From NCBI RefSeq assembly GCF_019249725.2, contig NZ_CP137559.1, positions 2,563,501-2,627,500 on the forward strand: 64,000 bases of DNA. The letters run 5' to 3'. The stretch comes from Segatella hominis (GTDB lineage Bacteria; Bacteroidota; Bacteroidia; Bacteroidales; Bacteroidaceae). A model generated the notes under the pieces. It had not been told where the DNA came from, ran no database searches, and saw only the letters and a program-made list of their open reading frames with translations. The position numbers were made by a program, and so were the translations under genes. Shown in pieces: positions 42,316 to 50,538 of the stretch. The number at the start of each line of letters is the position of its first letter. Position 1 is the first letter of the stretch.

Positions 42316-43812
42316 CTATACTTTTCTATATTTTTGCTTTTTATCTTTAGGAAAACTAGGTATAGTCATCTCCAAGATTCCCGCATCCACCAAATTAGCT
42401 ATATATTTCTTACGATTCTTAGACTGATTTGATATTCCTATTAAATCCATGATTTCTTGAGCAGTGCGAGGGATAGAACAAAAATCCACGACTTTTTTCT
42501 GACGCTGAGATAATAGTACACTACTCTTGATGGTTACTTCATCATCGTGATGGTTACTTTTGATGGTTACTTCATCATCGTGATGGTTACTTCTCCCAAA
42601 AATGACAACAAATTCATGGATCTTAGGCTCATTATAAAACTCAACATCACCATCATAACGAATAGCTCGTAGTATGCCACTTCCGATACCCGTATAAGGT
42701 AACAAATAAATAGCATTATCAAACAGTAAGCTATTTCTTGGAAACGAAATACCACGTTTAATATCATCCACGGTCAACCCATGAGTCAATTCCCCAGGAC
42801 TATGAATTTCAACCCTATTATCAAATATCAAAACACGAATAGGTGCTTGCCATGTCAGCGAGCGATGCACCAGGGAGTTAACAACAATTTCAGACAGAGA
42901 TTCTATGGGAATTTCCAGCTCCCCTAAACTATTAAATTCAGAAGACACTTGAATTCGTTTTAAATTACGATTCAAGAAAGTCATAACCATATCATACTGA
43001 TGCTTCATGTTGCCTTCCATATCAACATGATTAACTTTATCTCGAAATTCTGTACCAGAAATCTCATTTCCCCAAAAGTTTACACATTTGATGGTCAAGG
43101 CAGGGAAATAACGTTGCGGAGACTTCCCAAAAAGCAACAAAGCTGCCAATGTTAAGTTTCCGTTAGGCAAAACGAGACCTATATTTTTCAACAAGCACTC
43201 CACATCAAGCCCCGAGCCGACATAACCAACTAATTCGTTAATGGACATCAAGTTTGCTTTATCCGCACTTATTCCTTGGGTTTTACATGCCGTTTCAAAA
43301 CGACGGAGCAAAAAAGCCTTTAATGTAGCAGCATCTAAATCATCAACTGAAGTATTTTCAATCTCCTGTGCATCTGGGCGATATACGATGTGGCTCGTCA
43401 TCATATCTGCCAATTCAGAATTATCAAAAACCTTTCGTTTGTCAGAACCATTCTTCACCCAAATAATGCCCTTATTATCTCTATATGGCTTATTTTTTCC
43501 TTCAGGTACTGTCACAATCAGAATCACTTGACCATCAACGTCAATAGTTTCTGTTTGAACTAAAATAGAAGGTTTCACATTTTCTGAAGCCGTATTACTC
43601 ACCAACGTTGTCAATTTCTGCAACTCTTCAAAAGAAAGCCCATTAAGTTCACCTGTTTTATCATTAACCCCAATCAACAACTGTCCTCCCAGGCTATTGC
43701 TAAAGGCGGTTAGTTCACACCCCAACTTATAAGCATCATCTATACGTTCCTTAAACTGTACAGTAGATGTTTCACCCATTCGTATGATATGTAATAATTC
43801 GTCAGCCTTCAT
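42316..43812 (-). CDS. AlbA_2 / HATPase-type putative transcriptional regulator
   Basis: About 498 residues. Schlafen AlbA_2 domain about 1-125 (TVQFKERIDDAYKLGCELTA, GGQLLIGVNDKTGEL), a RecG-like HATPase_c_4 domain about 300-400 (IVVNSLVHRSLTW, FDNRVEIHSPGEL), two 11-residue repeats SNHHDDEVTIK, and a C-terminal winged helix. ATG 43812 is chosen because a Bacteroidota promoter (TTTG/TATCTTTG, complement of 43830-43861) overlaps the upstream alternative at 43860. Role unknown; sits between two DGR target genes. Confidence 0.82.
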   Translation of the reverse strand: MKADELLHIIRMGETSTVQFKERIDDAYKLGCELTAFSNSLGGQLLIGVNDKTGELNGLSFEELQKLTTLVSNTASENVKPSILVQTETIDVDGQVILIVTVPEGKNKPYRDNKGIIWVKNGSDKRKVFDNSELADMMTSHIVYRPDAQEIENTSVDDLDAATLKAFLLRRFETACKTQGISADKANLMSINELVGYVGSGLDVECLLKNIGLVLPNGNLTLAALLLFGKSPQRYFPALTIKCVNFWGNEISGTEFRDKVNHVDMEGNMKHQYDMVMTFLNRNLKRIQVSSEFNSLGELEIPIESLSEIVVNSLVHRSLTWQAPIRVLIFDNRVEIHSPGELTHGLTVDDIKRGISFPRNSLLFDNAIYLLPYTGIGSGILRAIRYDGDVEFYNEPKIHEFVVIFGRSNHHDDEVTIKSNHHDDEVTIKSSVLLSQRQKKVVDFCSIPRTAQEIMDLIGISNQSKNRKKYIANLVDAGILEMTIPSFPKDKKQKYRKV

Positions 43813-43829
43813 ATTTTTCGATTTTGGGA

Positions 43830-43861
43830 CAAAGATAGTGATATTATTCGTATTCTCCAAA
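43830..43861 (-). promoter_or_regulatory. Promoter of the AlbA_2 gene
   Basis: Minus-strand TTTG (complement of 43858-43861) and TATCTTTG (complement of 43830-43837), 20 bp apart. The same sequence is kept before the deleted copy near 26520. Confidence 0.6.
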
Positions 43862-43917
43862 CTAATGACTGGAAAAATACGAAAAATCGTGAACCTTTTT
43901 CTTTTGTAAAGATGTCG

Positions 43918-45456
43918 TTACTCGGAGAGCACTAAACGGAGCCCGAGGATGTCACTGCGGTAGCAGTTGTTTTGAGTACTGCCGAAACGGCACGACAAGC
44001 GACAATTTCTCGCAATGTCGTACCGGCTACCACCACGATAGACTCGCTGCTTCCCATTGCTAGCACCGGTTGGATTAGTCTGAGAAGAACTATCATAAGA
44101 ACCATACCAATCCTGACACCATTCTGAAACGTTACCACTCATGTCACAAATTCCTAATTCATTGGCTTGTTTCGTGCCTACAGGATGAATCTTGTAGGTA
44201 TTATACCAAGCGACATCATAGACTTTGGAACTGCCACTGTACTGATAGCCCCTACTCTTCTTGCCACCACGAGCGGCATATTCCCATTCTGCCTCTGTTG
44301 GCAAGCGAAATTTTCTTCCTGTCAAACTATTTAACTTAGAAATAAACTCTTGGCAATCGTTCCAACTTACCATTTCTACAGGAAGGCTCTCAACATAGCA
44401 TTTATCCATCAACGCTTGCCACAAACTACCAGTTTTCACAGAAAGACTATCACCCTTAAAATGTGATGGATTATTACCCATCACGGCTTGCCATAAAGCC
44501 TGGGTCACTTCATACTTACCTATATAATAGTCATTTGTCAAAGTCACTTGATGTACAGGTTTCTCATTATCATAAGGGTCTTTCATCTCCGAAGTCGCTC
44601 CCATCATGAAAGTGCCAGCCTCCACCTTCACCAGCTCAATATTGATACCATCTTTCACTGGGATTGAAATCGTGTTGCTACCCGAAGCCGTAGAAGATGA
44701 GCTTGAAGAATATCCCGAGTTATTCGACGAGGCAGCGTTAGATGTGGATACTGAAGATATCTGATTATGTATGGAGGATTGGTTAACCGAAGTCTGCTGA
44801 CTTTCTGCTGTAGAATTTACACCACCGACTCCTGACGTTTCTTTCGTCAATGTAATCTGTAAATTACTTGGGGCGGAAGCCTTCAACTTCACCGTTCCCT
44901 CTTCCGACTCATAACCATCGCAAGCTACAATATAGGAATGCTGACCGACTGGCAAAGTCGTCCTAGCCACTCCTTTGCTCCCTCTCACCATCTTGTTATC
45001 TACAAGAACAGTGGCGGTAGAAGGGGAATATTTGATAATGAGCGATTGGCATTGTTGCATAACAGCCTCTACACCACCGCCAGGCTTAGACAAAATCAAT
45101 ACATACGTCTTGTTCTTCTCCACTTGATTGATACCGAAGTTGGAGAAATTCACCATGATAGGAAGATAATCCTTAGTCAACACCTTCATCTGCTGTGAGC
45201 CATGGGTCATGTAAACCCAAGTCTCGTTCCCTTTCTTCACCAATGGCTTGATGACATTCCCTTCCACATCAAGGATGTCACCCACGAGCTGCACCTTTAT
45301 CAAGGCACAAGGCTCATCGTTCAAGTCCTTGCGTGGCTGCGTCTGGGCACTGATGTCCGTAGCTGAAAGAGAAAAAGACTTCACTTTCAGTTCTTGGGCT
45401 GAAGTTCCTAAGCACAATATTATGCCAAATATAAAATGCAGTATTCGTTTCTTCAT
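43918..45456 (-). CDS. DGR target protein 3: secreted one-PEGA protein with lectin domain
   Basis: 512 residues. Signal peptide ends GTSAQ; N-terminal module; one PEGA domain (TVLVDNKMVRGSKGVARTTL); Ser-rich linker; FGE-like domain about 280-512. This copy has an extra ~20-residue insertion duplicating the LWQALM region (about 375-395), and its variable tail (RFGSTQNNCYRSDILG) is two residues longer than the TR would encode, so it was not written recently by the present TR. Ends LRLVLSE instead of LRLALSE. Confidence 0.88.
   Translation of the reverse strand: MKKRILHFIFGIILCLGTSAQELKVKSFSLSATDISAQTQPRKDLNDEPCALIKVQLVGDILDVEGNVIKPLVKKGNETWVYMTHGSQQMKVLTKDYLPIMVNFSNFGINQVEKNKTYVLILSKPGGGVEAVMQQCQSLIIKYSPSTATVLVDNKMVRGSKGVARTTLPVGQHSYIVACDGYESEEGTVKLKASAPSNLQITLTKETSGVGGVNSTAESQQTSVNQSSIHNQISSVSTSNAASSNNSGYSSSSSSTASGSNTISIPVKDGINIELVKVEAGTFMMGATSEMKDPYDNEKPVHQVTLTNDYYIGKYEVTQALWQAVMGNNPSHFKGDSLSVKTGSLWQALMDKCYVESLPVEMVSWNDCQEFISKLNSLTGRKFRLPTEAEWEYAARGGKKSRGYQYSGSSKVYDVAWYNTYKIHPVGTKQANELGICDMSGNVSEWCQDWYGSYDSSSQTNPTGASNGKQRVYRGGSRYDIARNCRLSCRFGSTQNNCYRSDILGLRLVLSE
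43924..44064 (-). repeat. VR3, older variable repeat
   Basis: Homologous to the TR but six bases longer and with several non-adenine differences. Probably derived from an earlier template. Confidence 0.75.
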
Positions 45457-45477
45457 TCCTATTTAATAACTAATTTA

Positions 45478-46059
45478 TTATTCTACGTAACCCTTTCCAA
45501 AGCAGGTTTGACATGTATGATGAACGTGAGAGTGCGCAGGTCCTGTTGAACCACATTTCGCGCAATACGTAGAATTGTCCTCTCCAGTATAATTTGGCGC
45601 ATAAATAATTTCATTATTACCCTGTCCTGTACCATTGCAGTAAGGACAAGTACGACGAGTGGAAGTTGGCGTTGGGTCTTCGTAAGTACCAGATGGAGAA
45701 GAAGGCACAGAAATAGGATTGATTTGTCCACCTGTAGGATGAATATCGTCATCATCTTCTGTCTCATCACCATTTTCCTCTTCTGTATTTCCAAAGCTTG
45801 TGCCATTCATTAACTTCTTATATCGCTCCGCAGTTAGCCATCCTAATCCAAAGCATTTGTCACACTTCTTGCTAATCAAGCCAAACAAATGCCAGGAAGA
45901 ATATCCTGTATGGTCGCAATAAGGACATTTCTCACATTTATCCCACAAATCCCCGAATGGATGTAACTTAGAAGATGGTTCAGATACATATAACATATAA
46001 CAGAAGAAAGCAACTTCTGCATACAAAAGATACTTAAAAAATTTATTCATAATCAACAA
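45478..46059 (-). CDS. DnaJ-like zinc-finger (CxxCxGxG) membrane-anchored protein
   Basis: 193 residues; start at 46059 or ATG 46050. A hydrophobic N-terminal segment (about 5-23) acts as signal anchor. Cys clusters: CEKCPYCDHTGY, KCDKCFGLGW, CPYCNGTGQG, CAKCGSTG and CQTCFGKG, the DnaJ cysteine-rich pattern without a J domain. A Thr/Ser/Pro/Asp-rich linker lies between the first two and the last three. It might assist folding of disulfide or zinc proteins in the envelope. Lies between target genes 3 and 4. Confidence 0.75.
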   Translation of the reverse strand: MLIMNKFFKYLLYAEVAFFCYMLYVSEPSSKLHPFGDLWDKCEKCPYCDHTGYSSWHLFGLISKKCDKCFGLGWLTAERYKKLMNGTSFGNTEEENGDETEDDDDIHPTGGQINPISVPSSPSGTYEDPTPTSTRRTCPYCNGTGQGNNEIIYAPNYTGEDNSTYCAKCGSTGPAHSHVHHTCQTCFGKGYVE

Positions 46060-46100
46060 TTTTAAATTATAATTTATATTTTTTATGTGAAAAGATGCCG

Positions 46101-47243
46101 TTACTCGGAGAGAACCAAGCGGAGTCCGAGATCATAATGACCTGAGTCTTGGGTATCTGGGAGGCGACATGGTAAGCAACAACTTTCTTCATCATCAACC
46201 CAACAAGTACCACGATATACTCGAAACTCTCCACTAACAACACCTGTAGGATTGATCTGGGACGAACTTGAATAATCTCCATACCAATCTTGGCACCACT
46301 CGCAAACATTTCCGCTCATATCATAAAGTCCTAACTCGTTTGGTTGTTTGGTTCCAACAGGATGTGTTGTACTACCACTATTTCCACCATACCACGCCAC
46401 ATCCGAGATTTTACTGCTACCACTATAACGATAGCCTCTGCTCTTCATACCACCACGAGCAGCATATTCCCATTCTGCTTCAGACGGTAAACGAAACTTC
46501 TTGCCAGTCATACTATTTAATTTTGCGATAAACTCTTGACTATCATCCCAACTCACTTGTTCTACAGGAAGATTATTACCTTTGAAATATGAAGGATTAC
46601 TTCCCATTACAACTTGCCATTGTGCCTGAGTAACCTCATATTTGCCCATGTAATAGTCATGGGTCAAAGTCACCTGATGAATAGTTTTCTCATCTGCCGA
46701 CGCATTTTTATCTTCAGATGTCGCACCCATCATGAAGGTTCCAGCCTCCACCTTCACCATCTCGATATTGACACCATCCTTAATTGGTATTGTGATAACA
46801 TCGGCAGAAGAAGTTTTTGAAGGGGCATTCATTGTTGAAGCCGATGATGTAGCTTCCGCAGAATACCCTCCCATTTGACTCAGCACCAACACATAAGTTC
46901 TATTTTTCTCAACACTCTCCACGCCATAATCAGCAAACTTTATCATCAATGGAAGATTATTCTTGGCTGTCACTTGCATCTGACGAGAGCCATGAGTCAG
47001 ATACACCCATGTCTCATAATCTTCTTTCAGCAAAGGCAATATCACATTTCCCTTTACATTCAAGATGTCACCAACAAACTGCACCTTGACCAAGGCGCAA
47101 GGCTCGTCGTTCAAGTCCTTGCGCGGCTGAGTCTGGGCACTGATGTCAGTTGCGGAAAGAGTGAATGATTTCACTTTTAGCTCTTGTGCTATAACATTAA
47201 CGCTAAATAAAACAATAAGTATCAAAAAACATATACGCTTCAT
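46101..47243 (-). CDS. DGR target protein 4: secreted lectin-domain protein without PEGA
   Basis: 380 residues. Signal peptide ends NVIAQ; shared N-terminal module about 20-125 (PRKDLNDEPCALVKVQFVGD); short linker; FGE-like domain about 150-380 (FMMGATSEDKNASADEKTIH). Shortest target. Its tail RVYRGTCWVDDEESCCLPCR, then LPDTQDSGHYDLG, aligns with the TR by length but has several non-adenine changes. Sequence is the most diverged of the six targets. Confidence 0.88.
   Translation of the reverse strand: MKRICFLILIVLFSVNVIAQELKVKSFTLSATDISAQTQPRKDLNDEPCALVKVQFVGDILNVKGNVILPLLKEDYETWVYLTHGSRQMQVTAKNNLPLMIKFADYGVESVEKNRTYVLVLSQMGGYSAEATSSASTMNAPSKTSSADVITIPIKDGVNIEMVKVEAGTFMMGATSEDKNASADEKTIHQVTLTHDYYMGKYEVTQAQWQVVMGSNPSYFKGNNLPVEQVSWDDSQEFIAKLNSMTGKKFRLPSEAEWEYAARGGMKSRGYRYSGSSKISDVAWYGGNSGSTTHPVGTKQPNELGLYDMSGNVCEWCQDWYGDYSSSSQINPTGVVSGEFRVYRGTCWVDDEESCCLPCRLPDTQDSGHYDLGLRLVLSE
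46107..46240 (-). repeat. VR4, older variable repeat
   Basis: Aligns to the TR at protein level; many changes outside template adenines. Confidence 0.75.
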
Positions 47244-47305
47244 TGTTTTCTAATTTACTCTAATTACACAACAATTAAATTTCATACACTTTAGTGGCAA
47301 AATTA

Positions 47306-47992
47306 TTATCCCAAGCCAAAAGTTGGTGCTTGATTCATTTCTAATAAGAATAACAATCGAAAAGACTTTCCCTCTTCATCATGCCGCGGATAGTTAGGCC
47401 CCCACCAAAAAACACCATCACAAACAGATTCTTTCAACAAAGTATCAGCCATTTCAACATCTATAGGCACTCCTCGACCATAATAATAACATTTAGCCAA
47501 ATAATATTTTGTAAGGCGAGTATAAATACAATAATCGGGCACTTTTCTAAAGAAATCAATTGCCTCTGAATACTTTTCAGAATCATAAGCAATAACTCCT
47601 TGCAACCAATTACTCAATTGACATCCTTTAGAAGCAGCAACGCGTATATACCAAAGAGCATGAATGCCATCATCAGGAGTATTAACTCCCAATTTGAAAT
47701 AATCCATTTCAGCTAAATAACAATACGCTGTATCTGAGTTTTCTTTAATCGCTTTTTCCAAAAAATATCTCGCAGTTGAATACTTTCTCAACTTACAATA
47801 AGAAACAGCGCAAGACAATTGTTTAGACACATTATCTTGCTCTGCATCAATGCTATCTAATCTTAACTGTTTCTTTGCTTTCAAGTTGCCAAACGCTCCC
47901 AATAAAAACCCAGCATTAGCATACGTAGAAAAAGCAAATGACAAAAATAAAACAGCAACCATTTTCCTTACTATCATATTTACTTTATTCAT
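47306..47992 (-). CDS. Secreted Sel1-like repeat protein
   Basis: 228 residues; signal peptide about 1-27 ending TYANA (an internal ATG at 47974 is an alternative start). The rest is TPR/Sel1-like: ARYFLEKAIKENSDTAYCYL, ALWYIRVAASKGCQLSNWLQG, YYLAKCYYYGRGVPIDVEMA. Such repeats scaffold protein contacts. Overlaps the upstream pseudogene by 8 bp, so it belonged to the same transcript. Confidence 0.75.
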   Translation of the reverse strand: MNKVNMIVRKMVAVLFLSFAFSTYANAGFLLGAFGNLKAKKQLRLDSIDAEQDNVSKQLSCAVSYCKLRKYSTARYFLEKAIKENSDTAYCYLAEMDYFKLGVNTPDDGIHALWYIRVAASKGCQLSNWLQGVIAYDSEKYSEAIDFFRKVPDYCIYTRLTKYYLAKCYYYGRGVPIDVEMADTLLKESVCDGVFWWGPNYPRHDEEGKSFRLLFLLEMNQAPTFGLG

Positions 47993-48829
47993 TTACGTTT
48001 AATTTATTATTTTCAGATATTTTATAAGCAATCTCTCTCTTCTTTTGAGGTTCTGAATCATAATATCCTTTCAACAACAATATTTCCAACACATCGTAAC
48101 ATGATTTTTCGCCTTTACCTATCCCAGATATAGCTAATTTTTCTGCTTCCGAATCATGATATTCTTTTATTAGTTTCATCGCTTGAGCATACTGACCATC
48201 AAGCGATTCCTGTACTTTTTCATCTTTCTTAGAACTTAAGTCCAATGAAATTTCTGTAGGAGCTGAAGCCGATAAATGCAAAATGCCTTTATTTTTCACC
48301 AAACCAGTCTTTAGCAAATATTCGTAAGTTCCAACAGGTAACATTTGGCTCCACATCCCATTAACTCCTTTCATTAAAGTTCCGTTTAAATAAAGTTGTG
48401 CATTAGCAGGTTGATAACGGATGGTTAGAGACTGAAACTCCTGTATTTCATCTTTTACAGAAATACTTAGTTCATAGGTTTGTTTTGAAACAAGTGCGTG
48501 AATGCCATAAGATGAAAAATCTACAGTTAAAGAACCACTTCTTGGAGTTTTTATCTTTAAAAATCTTGTGCCTTCCGTTAGGTAAACCCAATACTCATTG
48601 TTGACATAGCCAACATTTCCCATGACATTTCCTTCAAATATTGCATTGTCTATTGGCTATACAATTTTCATTAAAGCGCATGCCTTGCCATTCAAGTCAT
48701 ATACAGGAGATATGCTTGCAGACAGGTCTTCCGGTGTTGCCTTCAATGTTATAACTTCCATCGCCTGTACATGAGAAGCGGAAACCCAAAACCATAACAA
48801 CAATAAAAAAACAAAATTTTATTCCTCAT
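47985..48829 (-). pseudogene. Broken N-module/PEGA protein without lectin domain
   Basis: Start at 48829 (MRNKILFF). A missing T in a T7 run shifts the frame in the signal peptide; the second frame then gives EVITLKATPEDLSASISPVY and NGKACALMKIV, matching the shared N-terminal module, and meets a TAG at 48657-48659. The open part from 48623 continues in the same frame with the module end, one PEGA domain (AQLYLNGTLMKGVNGMWSQM) and a helical tail. Either degraded or carrying sequencing errors. Confidence 0.8.
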
Positions 48830-48885
48830 AAATCACTCATTTTTCATCTATATATAAATCCAAAAGATACTTGTAACTCTATAAC

Positions 48886-49010
48886 TGCTTTGTCGATGAT
48901 GATTGATTCGATGTCTTTCGAGATGGTCTTTCCCGAGGCTCATCCTTCGCCTCTCCTTTTGACCATCACGACTGCCATCTCAATTTGCCTTTTTTGCTTA
49001 GGGCTTTTTT
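48886..49010 (-). repeat. Repeat R1, copy b (downstream of VR5)
   Basis: Close relative of 40693-40838. It includes GCTTAGGGC, followed by the VR flank TGTAAAGATGTCGT. Confidence 0.75.
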
Positions 49011-49023
49011 TGTAAAGATGTCG

Positions 49024-50457
49024 TTACTCGGAGAGAACCAGACGGAGCCCGAGGCCGTTGATGTGGAAGTCGGGAGAGATGATGAAACGGCACGACGAAC
49101 GGCAGAGCCTCGCACTGCAGTCCCAACTACCACCACGGTACACACGGAGCGACCCACTATAGGAACCAGTAGGATTCGTCAGATAGAAACTCGAATAAGA
49201 ACCATACCTATCCTGACACCATTCCCATACGTTACCTGACATATTATAAATCCCCAACTCATTAGCTTGCTTCGTACCTACAGGATGTGTCTTATTGGCA
49301 CTATTGTCTTTATACCAAACAACATCAGAGATGTTTGAACTGCCACTATACTGATAGCTGCGACTCTTCTTGCCACCACGAGCGGCATACTCCCATTCTG
49401 CCTCGGTTGGCAAGCGAAACTTTCTGCCTGTCAAGCTATTCAACTTGGAAATGAACTCCTGGCAATCGTTCCAACTCACTTGCTCTACTGGAAGGTTATC
49501 ACCCTTGAAGTGAGATGGATTACTGCCCATCACCGCTTCCCATAAAGCCTGGGTAACCTCGTACTTACCCATATAATAATCATTGGTCAAAGTCACTTGA
49601 TGCACAGGCTTTTCCCAATCATAAGGGTCTTTCATCTCCGAGGTCGCTCCCATCATGAACGTTCCAGCCTCCACTTTCACCATCTCGATACTGATACCAT
49701 CTTTCACAGGGATGGAAATCGTATTGCTACCCGAAGCAACAGAAGGGGAACCAGACGGATTATTTGACGAAGAAGCTACATACGTATTTGACGATTGTTG
49801 ATTTTCAGATTGCTGTTGATTCACAATTCCTGCACCAACAGATTCCCTTGTCAAGGTAATCTGCAGATTACTCGGAACGGAAGCCTTCAATTTCACCGTT
49901 CCCTCTTCCGACTCATAACCATCACAAGCAACTATATAGGAGTGCTGACCGACAGGCAAAGTCGTCTTAGCCACTCCATTGTTCCCTCTCACCATTTTGT
50001 TATCCACAAGAACCGTGGCGGTAGAAGGGGTATATCTGATGATGAGAGATTGGCTTTGCTGCATAACAGACTCAGCACCACCAACAGGCTTGGTCAACAC
50101 CAATACATATGTCTTGTTTTTCTCCACCTGACTGATTCCATAGTTGGAGAAATCCACCATAATAGGAAGGTAATCCTTGGTCAACACCTTCATCTGCTGT
50201 GAGCCATGGGTCATGTAAGCCCAAGTCTCGTTGCCTTTCTTTACCAAAGGCTTGATGACATTCCCTTCCACATCAAGGATGTCACCCACGAACTGCACCT
50301 TGACCAAGGCGCAAGGCTCATCGTTCAAGTCTTTGCGTGGCTGCGTCTGAGCACTGATGTCTGTTGCGGCAAGAGTGAAAGACTTCACTTTCAGTTCTTG
50401 AGAATATATGCCTAAACATAGCAATATGCCAAATATAAAGAATAAACTTCGTTTCAT
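49024..50457 (-). CDS. DGR target protein 5: secreted one-PEGA protein with lectin domain
   Basis: About 477 residues from ATG 50457 (MKRSLFFIFGILLCLGIYSQ); the ORF can extend ten codons upstream into repeat R1 but the signal peptide fixes the start. N-terminal module, one PEGA domain (TVLVDNKMVRGNNGVAKTTL), linker almost identical to target 2, FGE-like domain with PYDWEKPVH and GNVWEWCQDRYGS. Variable tail RVYRGGSWDCSARLCRSSCR, then FIISPDFHINGLG. Confidence 0.9.
   Translation of the reverse strand: MKRSLFFIFGILLCLGIYSQELKVKSFTLAATDISAQTQPRKDLNDEPCALVKVQFVGDILDVEGNVIKPLVKKGNETWAYMTHGSQQMKVLTKDYLPIMVDFSNYGISQVEKNKTYVLVLTKPVGGAESVMQQSQSLIIRYTPSTATVLVDNKMVRGNNGVAKTTLPVGQHSYIVACDGYESEEGTVKLKASVPSNLQITLTRESVGAGIVNQQQSENQQSSNTYVASSSNNPSGSPSVASGSNTISIPVKDGISIEMVKVEAGTFMMGATSEMKDPYDWEKPVHQVTLTNDYYMGKYEVTQALWEAVMGSNPSHFKGDNLPVEQVSWNDCQEFISKLNSLTGRKFRLPTEAEWEYAARGGKKSRSYQYSGSSNISDVVWYKDNSANKTHPVGTKQANELGIYNMSGNVWEWCQDRYGSYSSFYLTNPTGSYSGSLRVYRGGSWDCSARLCRSSCRFIISPDFHINGLGLRLVLSE
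49030..49164 (-). repeat. VR5, variable repeat (partly diverged)
   Basis: 135 bp in gap-free register with the TR. Asn codons are replaced by TAC, GAC, TGC, CTC, TTC and ATC, but silent and other changes (CTT CGC to CTC CGT, GCT to GTT) show time since last homing. Confidence 0.88.
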
Positions 50458-50468
50458 TTTTTCACAAG

Positions 50469-50527
50469 ATAAAATCGGCTTCGCCAATGATGATTGATTC
50501 GATGTCTTTCGAGATGGTCTTTTTTTG
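50469..50527 (-). repeat. Repeat R1, copy c (downstream of VR6, short)
   Basis: AAAATCGGCTTCGCC followed by GATTGATTCGATGTCTTT; lacks the second half seen in copies a and b. Confidence 0.7.
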
Positions 50528-50538
50528 TAAAGATATCG

